From an uncultured Lachnospiraceae bacterium (lineage in GTDB: Bacteria; Bacillota; Clostridia; Lachnospirales; Lachnospiraceae): 64,000 nt of DNA. Below, piece by piece: positions 54,632 through 63,557 of this stretch (within the stretch, counting starts at the first letter, position 1; the number at the start of each line of letters is the position of its first letter). The DNA is taken from NCBI GenBank assembly GCA_934320845.1, contig CAKRFU010000004.1, forward strand, positions 98,423 through 162,422, in the 5' to 3' direction. Below the pieces are notes generated by a model that was given only the letters and a program-made list of their open reading frames with translations, searched no databases and was not told where the DNA came from. The translations under genes and the position numbers were made by a program.

Positions 54632-55417
54632 TTAATCGAATGGATAAAGATGATTTTTTATCATAAAATCAGCCGATTTTGTCAAATCATTAAATCCTCT
54701 TACTTCTATAAGAACCGATGGTTCTATCTTTGAATTTTTACACCACTGATTGTATTTAGACCAATCAAATCTGCCGCTTCCGACAGGAAGATGCAAGTCC
54801 TGATCTGCATCATTGTCATTTATATGTAAATGGCCTATCTTATTTTGAAAAGCCGCATACCAGTTTTCAATAGGTTTTCCTGAAATGAATGCATGTGCTA
54901 CATCAAGGCATACTTTAAAACGCGGTTCATCTGACATACGCTCATAAAGATTTAAAAGCATCCCCGGAGCATCATCAAACATATTTTCAATATATATCAT
55001 CTGATTTGGATATTCACTTAGAATACTTTTCCAAAACTTTTCATTTCTGTCAAGCCAGCTGTCAATGTATGACTGAAGCCTGAAATTTACAATATAATTT
55101 GTGTGAAAAATCACTGCTTTTATCCCCATTTTTTTCGCAATATCCATACACTGATGAACTCTTAAGCTGCTTACATCAAAAATACGTTTGTCATCGCTGT
55201 TTACAACAATGTCAAAAAAAGCCCCATGTAATGTATCCTCAGAAACATCCCTGCCACAACTCATATATTTTTTTATAATACGCTCCTTAGATATTTCATC
55301 ATCTAAAATTTTCGGCAAAAAAAACTCATTATATTCAAATGCCGCATTATATTTGTCGGAAAATTTGATATAACTTTCAAGTTCATCCAATTTTGGAATG
55401 CAATATAATTGCCCCAT
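54632..55417 (-). CDS. TIM-barrel protein (sugar phosphate isomerase/epimerase-like)
   Basis: This 261-residue protein belongs to the AP-endonuclease-2-like TIM barrel superfamily. Metal-site marks include VIFHTNY, IYIENMFDDAPGML, FKVCLDVAHAF and GHLHINDNDADQDLHLPVG, with final VLIEVRGF. The reaction (isomerase, epimerase or endonuclease) is not determined. The ATG at 55417 follows GGGGAGG; an upstream ATG at 55438 lies within the cyclase gene. It begins four bases past that gene, so it is likely cotranscribed. Confidence 0.8.
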   Translation of the reverse strand: MGQLYCIPKLDELESYIKFSDKYNAAFEYNEFFLPKILDDEISKERIIKKYMSCGRDVSEDTLHGAFFDIVVNSDDKRIFDVSSLRVHQCMDIAKKMGIKAVIFHTNYIVNFRLQSYIDSWLDRNEKFWKSILSEYPNQMIYIENMFDDAPGMLLNLYERMSDEPRFKVCLDVAHAFISGKPIENWYAAFQNKIGHLHINDNDADQDLHLPVGSGRFDWSKYNQWCKNSKIEPSVLIEVRGFNDLTKSADFMIKNHLYPFD

Positions 55418-55421
55418 CAAT

Positions 55422-57464
55422 CTACCTCCCCTTATCATGCCATTCTGATACTACTTTCAGACTTTCAACCTGATATGTTTTAACTGCCTGTTTCTTTCCC
55501 TTTAACTCATACTCTCCTGCGAATGATGCCTCTACTTTATCTTTAACTTTTTCATAGAGACTTTCGCTTATGAGTATTTGTCCCGGTTTGGCTCTGCTTT
55601 CAAGTCTCGCCGCAGTATTTACAGTGTCTCCTATCGCTGTAAAATCCATACGTTTATCACAACCTATATTTCCTATAACAGCTTCGCCACAGTTTATGCC
55701 TATACCAAAAGCAACATGCTTTTTATATTTTTCTGCGCACTCTCTGTCAAGCTCCTCAGCACCTGAGAGTATATCCCACGCTGTTTTTACTGCCTGAAAT
55801 TCATAATCATGCAAATCTGTTGGTGAATTAAAGACCGCCATAGCAGCATCACCGATAAATTTATCAAGTGTACCGTTATTTTTATAAACGGCATCAGATA
55901 TTATTGTAAGATATTTATTGAGAATGTCCACAACCTGTTCAGGCGCAAGGCTCTCCGACAATGGAGTAAACCCTCTTATGTCAACAAACAATACAGCAAT
56001 ATCTTTTCTTTCACCACCGACTTTAGCTTCTATATTTCCATCGCTGACTATTCCCTGAACCACCTGTTCATCAACATACTTTTTAAATACATTTTCTATT
56101 GCAGATTTCTTTTTTCGTTCCAATATATATCTTATCATAAGATTAAGAACAACAACAATTACAAGAAAAATAATAGGAATAAGCAGTGGAACAAAATATC
56201 CGTAATGATTAAGTGTACATGCAGCAAACAACTGAATTATAACAAACACTACAGCCGCTATCATAGTCCTCTTGCTTGTAATATATGATGTTGCCAAAAA
56301 AAGGAAGAAAACAAACACTGCATAAAATACAGACAGGTAAAGCTTCGGAATATTTTCTACTGTTTTACTGTTTTCCAGTGCTTCGATGATATTTGCCTGC
56401 ACCTCCACATTCTGCATGCCCTCGTTTTTTTGGTTCGGCACTTTTACTTTTTCAGCATCAGAAGTGTAATCACCTATGATAACTATAGCCTTTTTAAATT
56501 CTGACATATCAACTTTGCCGTTCATTACATCAATAAAAGAATATGTATCATATTCGCCACTCTTTTTTGAAAAATTAAAACCAAATGCATTTTTATCATC
56601 TAATTTAGGAGTTGTATATTTCTGACCTCTTGCCTTTTTATACATTTTATATAGTGCAACCGAAAAACTGTCAATGGATGTTCCCTCCACATTGATGCTC
56701 GCAACTGCATCTTTTACATACCCATTGTCATTGTTGTGAGACAGATTGATAAAACCTGTTGTCACATATGGAAGTATTTTATCAAATGGAAGTATTGTTC
56801 CGCTAATGTCTTTCCCTGCATACTTGTTCAGTTCTTCACTCGGATTCGCTGAAGGTTTTGGCGGAGGTGTCGAATTCTTGTCATCTTTTTTTTCACCCAT
56901 TGACATATCCGGATTATTGTCAGGTGGCGGCTGCATCATCTGTAATGCACCTTTTGAAGCAACATCGCCGTTCTTTTGTTTTTGTATTGCCCCTTTAGTT
57001 GCCATATTATCATTTTTTTGCATGTCCTGACCGGGATTATTATCTTTCAATATAAGATTTGCGCTAAGACAGACATTACTATATTTTTTACATGCACTTA
57101 TAAGTTCCTTATCTCCCGTGCTGTCTTTTTCATTTTGAAGATTGAGTGCAATACCTATAGCTGCGGGTTTGTATCTAAATGAATTCAGTTTGTTCACAAT
57201 ACCTGCAAGTTCGCTTCTTGACCATTCGGAATAGTTTCCAAGTTCTTTTGTTGTAGCCTGGTCTATTGATATTATCTTTATGCCTGATTTCTTGTCATCT
57301 CTGTTTATTTTTTGGTAAACAGCATCAGATATCATATTATCAAAAGTATTTACATGATTGTTATAACCCAAAAAGCCGGCTATAAGTCCTAGAACCAGCG
57401 AAATTATTATGATATATCTCGCCTTAATAAGATTTCTGATATTGTCTAACCTGTTGTTTTTCAA
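55422..57464 (-). CDS. CHASE2-domain adenylate cyclase
   Basis: This 680-residue class III cyclase starts at a TTG. It has one span (about 15-33), an outer CHASE2 sensory domain (about 40-365), three spans (about 375-445), and a cyclase domain (about 480-650) with both metal aspartates (VLFVDIRGFTPLSES, KFIGDAAMAVF) and MDFTAIGDTVNTAARLE, which holds the adenine-type aspartate and transition-state Asn/Arg. So it should make cAMP. CHASE2 is split by a 70-residue low-complexity insert (about 145-215) with near-repeats MATKGAIQ and VASKGALQ and a proline-rich end. It overlaps the Fic gene by four bases. Confidence 0.88.
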   Translation of the reverse strand: MKNNRLDNIRNLIKARYIIIISLVLGLIAGFLGYNNHVNTFDNMISDAVYQKINRDDKKSGIKIISIDQATTKELGNYSEWSRSELAGIVNKLNSFRYKPAAIGIALNLQNEKDSTGDKELISACKKYSNVCLSANLILKDNNPGQDMQKNDNMATKGAIQKQKNGDVASKGALQMMQPPPDNNPDMSMGEKKDDKNSTPPPKPSANPSEELNKYAGKDISGTILPFDKILPYVTTGFINLSHNNDNGYVKDAVASINVEGTSIDSFSVALYKMYKKARGQKYTTPKLDDKNAFGFNFSKKSGEYDTYSFIDVMNGKVDMSEFKKAIVIIGDYTSDAEKVKVPNQKNEGMQNVEVQANIIEALENSKTVENIPKLYLSVFYAVFVFFLFLATSYITSKRTMIAAVVFVIIQLFAACTLNHYGYFVPLLIPIIFLVIVVVLNLMIRYILERKKKSAIENVFKKYVDEQVVQGIVSDGNIEAKVGGERKDIAVLFVDIRGFTPLSESLAPEQVVDILNKYLTIISDAVYKNNGTLDKFIGDAAMAVFNSPTDLHDYEFQAVKTAWDILSGAEELDRECAEKYKKHVAFGIGINCGEAVIGNIGCDKRMDFTAIGDTVNTAARLESRAKPGQILISESLYEKVKDKVEASFAGEYELKGKKQAVKTYQVESLKVVSEWHDKGR

Positions 57465-58360
57465 TCAAGCACCTTCTTCCAGTCAGTGTATTCAACAATA
57501 TATTTATCCTGTTTCGATAACACTTCGTATAAATTTTCATAAACCGTTATGAGAATATATTGTATAAACGGTGTGACATCGTGAAACGAATTTTCGCTGT
57601 TTTCAAGTGCCTGATAATAATCTTTAGCCGTTTCATTTATTGTTTTGCTGAGTGTAAGGGCACTAAAATTATTAAGACCGCTTCTTATAAGAAAATCTGT
57701 TGTAATAAGTCTTGATATTCTTCCGTTTCCGTCACAAAATGGATGCATATACACAAAATAAAAATGCAGAATAGCAACCTTTATATATGGATTTTCGATA
57801 TTTTCTCCGTGGTAGAATTCAAAAAACTGTTTCATGCAATAGTCAAGAAATTCCACATCCGGAGCCTGATGTGTGCCTACTTTAACCGGTCCGTTCCTAA
57901 ACTTATCACCTGCAAGTCCCGGATTATCACAGACACCTTCTGTCACTATTTTCCATAAATTTGCAAGTGTATCTGCATCTCTTTTTCTTGTCAGATTCAA
58001 AAATTTAACTGCACGATATGTATTCAATATCATTTTGTCACCTTTTTTTTCGGTGCGCTTTGCCTTAAAAATTTCAAACAGTTCTTCCTTTGTCGTATCG
58101 GCACCTTCTATTCTGCAGCTGTGAAAAGATTCTGTTTCTATTGAAATATCAGTATCAATATCAGTTACAGAAATATTGTCGTACATTTTATTTATGTCAT
58201 CAAGAAGTATCTTCTCTATTGTTTCAGGTGCCCATGTAAGTTTATATCCCATATCATCGCGTATTGGAAGTTCTTCCAGAAGTTCATAGCGTTCATCAAG
58301 TTTTTTTCTTGCATTATAATCACCAAGTTTGGCATCTCTTTCCAATATTTTGTATTCCAT
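57461..58360 (-). CDS. Fic-family AMP-transferase
   Basis: Fic enzymes add AMP (or another nucleotide) to proteins. The 299-residue protein has the complete active motif HPFCDGNGRISR (from His206), so it should be catalytic, and an N-terminal inhibitory motif, SCRIEG (residues 81-86), placing it in the class with a built-in inhibitory helix. The ATG at 58360 follows AGAGG by six bases; an upstream ATG at 58381 lacks spacing. Its stop overlaps the cyclase TTG by four bases. No antitoxin-like small gene is beside it, which fits self-inhibition. Confidence 0.92.
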   Translation of the reverse strand: MEYKILERDAKLGDYNARKKLDERYELLEELPIRDDMGYKLTWAPETIEKILLDDINKMYDNISVTDIDTDISIETESFHSCRIEGADTTKEELFEIFKAKRTEKKGDKMILNTYRAVKFLNLTRKRDADTLANLWKIVTEGVCDNPGLAGDKFRNGPVKVGTHQAPDVEFLDYCMKQFFEFYHGENIENPYIKVAILHFYFVYMHPFCDGNGRISRLITTDFLIRSGLNNFSALTLSKTINETAKDYYQALENSENSFHDVTPFIQYILITVYENLYEVLSKQDKYIVEYTDWKKVLD

Positions 58361-58405
58361 AGTCATCCTCTTTTCGTTCAAGTTAATGCTTCTTCGTACA
58401 TCCTA

Positions 58406-59641
58406 TTATAACAGCTTAAAAATGTTTTCTAAAGAAAATCGTGGATTTCTCTGCATAAGGCTGTCCCATTGTTCCATGTTCTCGTCAGAATTTTCGACTT
58501 CTCTCACAAACCAGTGAGCATACTCAACCTTATCATCAATTGTGATATTTTTATTGTTTTCAAGCCAGCTCATAAACCATAACTCTTTTATGATAAGCGT
58601 ATTTACAACCGCCATCTTTAGCTTAGCTAAAAGTGCTTCATCATAAACCGACTGGCAGCAATAAACATAAGTAAAGTAAAACAAAAGCTGCTCAATCTCA
58701 ATGTCATCAAGATGTGCCTCAAATTCACGATGAAGCTCATCATATTCTTTATTTTCCATCTGCTGTCTTATATTTAATACGCTTTGCAGATACGGTATCC
58801 ATGCCGGCTTTAATGCCTCCATAGTGCAAAGAGTGAACAATATGTCACTTAAAATCTTTTTTCTTTCGTGTTCCTCATCCGGCTTAAACCAATCTGTATC
58901 TTCACTATCCTCTATATTCTTACGCATTTTTTCAAAGGCATTAGACTTTTTATAGCATTTCAGAATTTTTGTAATTTCCTCTTTTTCTTTGTCTGTAAAT
59001 GATTTTCTTTTGCAAAAAACAGCTTTAATTCCTTTTGTGTCTTTACTTCTTGCATTTCTTGTTCTTATGCGCCTCTCAATATCATGTGCAATTCCAAGAG
59101 AAAGAGCCATTCTTTGTGATATTGTGAGTTCTCTGTCCTGTTGAAGTTTTAAAAGATTATCCCTTGTATCAAGTAATATCTCAAAAAGTTCTTCATCAAA
59201 TTTTCTGTCACGCCGTTCGGTTTCTTTTTTATCCTCATAGACAATCTCAACAGGCTCTTTTCTTTCAAGAAGCTGTTTGCATACAATAGGACATGTGATT
59301 GCAAGTGAGCGCTCTCTGACATTGTCGTATATTTCTTCATGGCGCGGATGTGTATAACATGTCTCACAAAGATAATCTTCACCGAGTTCTGAAACGATGT
59401 CACATAGATTATCCTCATTTAAAAATTCACATCTGTTTTCATCACCGTGGGGACAGATATCACCGGTTTTTGGGTCGATTTTCTCTGCCATACGCTTTCC
59501 AAGCGGACCATCAACTGTCTTGTATTTTTTTAATGTTTTCCTGTCAACTGTTATCTGCCAGATATGGCAGCAGCTGTCAGGACATGCCTTTCCACCCACA
59601 CACTTAAAATCTTTGAAATAATCAGGATAATAATAACGCAT
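58406..59641 (-). CDS. fliB: Flagellin lysine-N-methylase (FliB-like)
   Basis: FliB methylates flagellin lysines. The 411-residue protein is recognised from MRYYYPDYFKDFKC and its cysteine-rich first third: CPDSCCHIWQ, CPHGDENRC with CEFLNEDNLCDI, and LCETCYTHPR, then CPIVC, a likely metal or Fe-S region. The rest is helical. No flagellar gene is in the window, so its flagellin target lies elsewhere or it has another substrate. The ATG at 59641 starts one base past the Nudix stop, implying coupled translation. Confidence 0.85.
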   Translation of the reverse strand: MRYYYPDYFKDFKCVGGKACPDSCCHIWQITVDRKTLKKYKTVDGPLGKRMAEKIDPKTGDICPHGDENRCEFLNEDNLCDIVSELGEDYLCETCYTHPRHEEIYDNVRERSLAITCPIVCKQLLERKEPVEIVYEDKKETERRDRKFDEELFEILLDTRDNLLKLQQDRELTISQRMALSLGIAHDIERRIRTRNARSKDTKGIKAVFCKRKSFTDKEKEEITKILKCYKKSNAFEKMRKNIEDSEDTDWFKPDEEHERKKILSDILFTLCTMEALKPAWIPYLQSVLNIRQQMENKEYDELHREFEAHLDDIEIEQLLFYFTYVYCCQSVYDEALLAKLKMAVVNTLIIKELWFMSWLENNKNITIDDKVEYAHWFVREVENSDENMEQWDSLMQRNPRFSLENIFKLL

Positions 59642-59642
59642 A

Positions 59643-60155
59643 CTATTTAAATGCCTCCTTAATACTGTCATAATGTAAGAAAATTCCCTGATTTGCAAAT
59701 TCCTCTATCTGCTTTAAGTCAGTTATCATAAAGTCTTTTGTTTCGGCATCCTGAAGTTTTACATCAGATTCATCAAAATCCATCTCAAATTTATATAAAT
59801 CAACAAAATAATTGTCACCTTCACCCGGATTTTCACGATGATACGAGAACAAAAATCCGCCTGAGGCATTATTCACATCAAGACCGGTTTCTTCTAAAAT
59901 TTCTCTTTTTACGGCATCTAAAGAATCTTCGCCTGCCATTGCCGCACCGCCTGAAATTTCCCACCATCCGGGTGCCCATGCCTTATCCATCGCACGTTTG
60001 GTAATAAGAAATTTACCATCCGGTCTTTTAACAACACCGAGCACTGTAAGATGGTATTCTCCATCTTTAAGGCACCAGTCATTTCTTTTCATAAGACGTC
60101 CTGTTCTCTTTTTATCTTTATCATAAATATCCCACATCTCAACTTTTGAGCTCAC
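59643..60155 (-). CDS. Nudix hydrolase
   Basis: This 170-residue protein has a Nudix box, GGAAMAGEDSLDAVKREILEETGL in outline (G-x5-E-x7-REILEETG), that cleaves nucleoside diphosphates linked to another group. The N-terminal WDIYDKDKKRTGRLMKR segment places it among isopentenyl-diphosphate-isomerase-like Nudix proteins of unclear substrate. The start is a GTG at 60155, eight bases after GGGAGG. It is linked to fliB by a one-base gap. Confidence 0.88.
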   Translation of the reverse strand: MSSKVEMWDIYDKDKKRTGRLMKRNDWCLKDGEYHLTVLGVVKRPDGKFLITKRAMDKAWAPGWWEISGGAAMAGEDSLDAVKREILEETGLDVNNASGGFLFSYHRENPGEGDNYFVDLYKFEMDFDESDVKLQDAETKDFMITDLKQIEEFANQGIFLHYDSIKEAFK

Positions 60156-60182
60156 TATCTGTTCCTCCCGGTTTTTATTTAT

Positions 60183-61094
60183 CTATTTATCCATCAATTT
60201 AGGTAATTGTTTTAATACATTATCTATATCTTCAAATATAAATCCTTTGTTTGTCTCGTGTTCATCTATACCGTCAATAAATTTTAGAACATTGTCATAA
60301 TTTTTTCTTGACATAACTACAAAATCACCAATCATAGCAACACTTTTCTCAGAATTGTGTACGGCATTATTTATTGACTCCTGAGTCTGACCTGTTTTTG
60401 CCGCCTCATCCTTTATGGTATCAAAAATACTGTATGTCTTTTCTACCTGCTCAATACTGTTCTTTATTGCTTCACGCGATTTGTTTATGGACCCATTTAG
60501 CATATCCATACCTTCAGTCACATTTTCTATGCTGTCGTTCACATTATCGACAAGTGACTTAATTTTTTCAGAAAGCATCTTTACATCATTTGCAACTACG
60601 GCAAATCCCTTTCCCTGCTCGCCCGCATGTGCTGCTTCTACTGCCGCATTCATAGACAAAAGATTTGTCTGGTTTGCAATAGATACTATTCCCTCTGTTC
60701 TTTTATGTATATCCTTTACAGCATCTTTAAGTTTTATAAAAGTTTCTCCCATATCCTTAAAGCTGTCTCTTACATCTTCAGAACTATCCTTTAAAATCTC
60801 TACCTGTTCCTCTGCCTGATCTACAGACTCATTTATTCCATTCTTAACATTCTGCAACTCATTTACAGTGCTTGATATTTCAGAGAATGTGCTCTTAAAT
60901 GTTTCAATATTTTCTGTAAGAATTGACATTTCAGACATTACAACTCCGAATGATTTGGAAATATTTTTAATGTTCTGTGAAGTCTGAAGTTCTTCTGCTG
61001 CCAAATCTTTATATCTCTCCGTAAGATATCCTGCCGAATATGAAACAGGATATTTTATATCCGGCTTTTCCTCATTCTTTTTATTCCTAAACAT
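60183..61094 (-). CDS. Soluble methyl-accepting chemotaxis-type protein
   Basis: The 303-residue protein has no membrane span and consists mostly of a helical signalling domain with the MCP hairpin tip, [20 protein letters not shown] with [19 protein letters not shown]. Such cytoplasmic receptors signal to CheA. The N-terminal 60 residues are short and lack a sensor domain; the neighbour FIST protein may be the sensor partner. The ATG at 61094 follows GGAGGG. No che genes lie here. Confidence 0.87.
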   Translation of the reverse strand: MFRNKKNEEKPDIKYPVSYSAGYLTERYKDLAAEELQTSQNIKNISKSFGVVMSEMSILTENIETFKSTFSEISSTVNELQNVKNGINESVDQAEEQVEILKDSSEDVRDSFKDMGETFIKLKDAVKDIHKRTEGIVSIANQTNLLSMNAAVEAAHAGEQGKGFAVVANDVKMLSEKIKSLVDNVNDSIENVTEGMDMLNGSINKSREAIKNSIEQVEKTYSIFDTIKDEAAKTGQTQESINNAVHNSEKSVAMIGDFVVMSRKNYDNVLKFIDGIDEHETNKGFIFEDIDNVLKQLPKLMDK

Positions 61095-61124
61095 ATATTT
61101 CCCTCCAATTATCAAATGGTATCC

Positions 61125-62180
61125 TTATTCAAATACAACACAGGACATTGATTGATTTATATGCTGGCTGTTGTAATGTTCACCCATTCCAACAAATCCT
61201 CCATGACAGCCGATTTCCTGCATGCGGTTTAAATATGTCTCAAAATAACCATGTTCACTGAATAAATTATACCTGAAAAGACAATTAACCGAAAAAACAC
61301 CTGAAACTTTCGGAAAATCTCCTGTTATCTGTGAAATGGTGTCAGCTACAACTCTGTCAACATCATCAAGCTGCAAGATTGTGAGAACATCCATTTCGTT
61401 AACCTGTTTGAAGCATACTATTCCACTTTCCATCTGCTGTTCTATTGAAATAATATATATCTCTTTTCCTATAAATCTTCCAAATGGATTTTCATATGTC
61501 TGTGTTTCTATTTTTGATTCAGGTATATTCAACGCATTACAGTACACCTGTGCAGCCGGCATATTGTCGAGTGAAATAATTTTCTTTTCATTAATATCTG
61601 TTTTTGTAACCACAAATCTGTTTTTGGTAGGTTTGTATATATTTTCTTTGTATGTCTTTATCCTTCCCGAAAGGTTTTTCACAAAAGCATATACGCATGC
61701 ATCGGAATAAATTTTTCCGTTTACGGATACTTTGTCACACCATGATGTTCCTCCAACAAGTGAAATATTAAACTTGCGGAGTGCCATATTCAGAGTTGTC
61801 ACTACACAGCTGTCATTTCCCGTACACAAATCAATACATACGGTATTATCACTTTCTGCATTGATCTTTCTCATATTCTCATCTAATTCCCTAATTTTAA
61901 GAACAGGTGTGTTGCCGATGGCTGTAAGAACACCCGTGACTGCTTCGACATCACCTGTAAAAGCAATAACACTGCATCCGTCTCCATTATAAATATCACC
62001 GGTATAGCTGGTACCAACGCATCCTATGCTCGGGACTTTTGGATACAGTTTTTCCAATTCACGGACATTTTTTTCAAAATCTTCATCCTTTGAAAATAAA
62101 ATAATAAATTTTGGTTCATTAAGACCATTAACGGCTTCTTTTAAATTTCCTGATAAACTTTTTCCGATAAACTGATTCAT
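61125..62180 (-). CDS. FIST-domain sensory protein
   Basis: The 351-residue protein has FIST_N and FIST_C domains, seen as FIILFSKDEDFEKNVREL, VPSIGCVGTSYTGDIYNGDG, LVGGTSWCDKVSVNGKIYSD and the C-terminal IGCHGGFVGMGEHYNSQHIN. FIST domains are thought to bind small molecules such as amino acids and often accompany chemoreceptors or cyclases. It starts the leftward series and is 30 bases before the soluble receptor gene, suggesting a two-part sensor. AGGAGG precedes the ATG. Confidence 0.88.
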   Translation of the reverse strand: MNQFIGKSLSGNLKEAVNGLNEPKFIILFSKDEDFEKNVRELEKLYPKVPSIGCVGTSYTGDIYNGDGCSVIAFTGDVEAVTGVLTAIGNTPVLKIRELDENMRKINAESDNTVCIDLCTGNDSCVVTTLNMALRKFNISLVGGTSWCDKVSVNGKIYSDACVYAFVKNLSGRIKTYKENIYKPTKNRFVVTKTDINEKKIISLDNMPAAQVYCNALNIPESKIETQTYENPFGRFIGKEIYIISIEQQMESGIVCFKQVNEMDVLTILQLDDVDRVVADTISQITGDFPKVSGVFSVNCLFRYNLFSEHGYFETYLNRMQEIGCHGGFVGMGEHYNSQHINQSMSCVVFE

Positions 62181-62210
62181 AACTTCCTCCTGTTTATAAT
62201 TATTAAATCA

Positions 62211-62347
62211 TTTTGACCAAAAAAGAGCTTGTATGCTATAATAAATTCAAAAATCAGAATTTTAAAATTTGTCCTGTCTAAGTTACAAGACATACCATTT
62301 TTTTATTATACTATATTATGATATTTGGGTCAAAAAGTATTTTGACC
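62211..62347. promoter_or_regulatory. Repeated TTTTGACC sites in divergent promoter region
   Basis: TTTTGACC occurs at 62211-62218, and GGTCAAAA-AGTA-TTTTGACC at 62328-62347 forms a perfect inverted repeat. All lie between the leftward FIST gene (ends of its leader) and the rightward CbiET-like gene. One regulator may control both. The half-site GGTCAAA equals that of CtsR, but CtsR needs direct repeats. Confidence 0.5.
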
Positions 62348-62413
62348 TTTGCATCATATTATTTTTGTAAATTAAATATCAATTACGAAAAATAACTGAA
62401 ATGAGGTGATTTT

Positions 62414-63340
62414 GTGAATACGGAAAACAATATATTTTCAAACGAATCAATACTTGCATGGCTCAAATTCTTTTCGTCAAACACGATTATAGACCTTGAG
62501 CATGTAAAAATACTTGACATTACACAGAAAAACAAAAATGTTGTTCCTACTGTCGAAGCCCATAAAACAACACTGGTATTTACAAAAGCAGGTGATGATG
62601 ACATCTTTTACCGTCTGTGGAATGCCGGACTTGGCGATTGTGAAGTCTGGTATAATGAAGGAAATATCCCTATCGGAAAAATATACCACAAGAAAGCAGC
62701 CGACATGATAAATCGTGGCATAAATGCATCGGCGGGTATGCTTATCATCAATAAAAAAGCAAGAAACACTGCAAAGATAGGACTTTCAAATGAACTTTTC
62801 CAAAAAGGCTCAATACATTATGTCGGCAGTGAAATACGCTCCATTATCTTAAATAAAATGATGATAGCTCCACAAGATAATATATGCGTGATAAGCGGTG
62901 AAAGCATTGCAATAGAAGCAGCACTTCTCGCATCGGAAGGCAATGTAACTGCCGTGGAGTACAGCAATGCAGACAGGAATACAATGGAGGACAATATAGA
63001 ACACTTTTGTCTTCACAACATTACGATTGTTGACCATGTCGATGAAAATACCATGAAAGATTGTCCGGTCCCTGATGTAATCTTTATGGTCGCATCAGCA
63101 AGCATGAATCAGGAACTCGAATATTTTATCCGTGTAAATCCTCAAGTCAGAATAGTTATTTATACACTTGATTTTACGGTGGCAGCAGGTATGAAAGAGC
63201 TTCTCGAGCCTTTCGGAATCTTAAATCCCGAAATAATACAGGTAAGCGTCTCGACACTTGAAAGCAACAATATGTTTAAGCAGCAGCCTGCCCCATGGAT
63301 TATAACCGGAAAAGTAGAACGGTTTTTGCATTTGGTTTAG
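62414..63340 (+). CDS. Degenerate CbiE/CbiT-like (precorrin methyltransferase-like) protein
   Basis: The 308-residue protein aligns by eye with the end of the CbiE domain (TTLVFTKAGDDDIFYRLW, NAGLGDCEVWYNEG, residues about 50-90) followed by a CbiT-like domain (about 130-300, VGSEIRSIILNKMMIAP then SIAIEAALLASEGNVTAVEY). The glycine-rich SAM loop (DIGAGTG in working CbiT) is replaced by CVISGES, so methylation is doubtful. The first half of CbiE is missing. No cobalamin genes are here. The start is a GTG after GAGGTGATTTT. Function unknown, maybe a repurposed corrinoid or SAM-fold sensor. Confidence 0.7.
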   Translation: MNTENNIFSNESILAWLKFFSSNTIIDLEHVKILDITQKNKNVVPTVEAHKTTLVFTKAGDDDIFYRLWNAGLGDCEVWYNEGNIPIGKIYHKKAADMINRGINASAGMLIINKKARNTAKIGLSNELFQKGSIHYVGSEIRSIILNKMMIAPQDNICVISGESIAIEAALLASEGNVTAVEYSNADRNTMEDNIEHFCLHNITIVDHVDENTMKDCPVPDVIFMVASASMNQELEYFIRVNPQVRIVIYTLDFTVAAGMKELLEPFGILNPEIIQVSVSTLESNNMFKQQPAPWIITGKVERFLHLV

Positions 63341-63392
63341 GCAAAACATTCAGGATATATCTGATATTTAATTAAAATACGTCTGTACTAAA

Positions 63393-63426
63393 AACAGAGG
63401 GTATTTTTTCAACCCTCTGTTATATT
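63393..63426 (+). terminator. Terminator of the CbiET-like gene
   Basis: AACAGAGGGT (63393-63402) pairs perfectly with ACCCTCTGTT (63412-63421), followed by ATATTTTT. Beyond it to 63557 I see nothing gene-like. Confidence 0.88.
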
Positions 63427-63557
63427 TTTAGTGTATAGGTCATAGTGTTACAAAAAAGCTTGACCACAACAATATTCTGCACAAATTACATTTATTCAAT
63501 CAGTATGATAAATAGTATCCATTAAATAATCGATTGTATCTATTAACTCATTTCTTT

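Noticed and set aside
62328-62347. CtsR operator
   Set aside because: The half-site GGTCAAA matches, but CtsR needs two direct copies and here they are inverted, with no clp or stress gene near.
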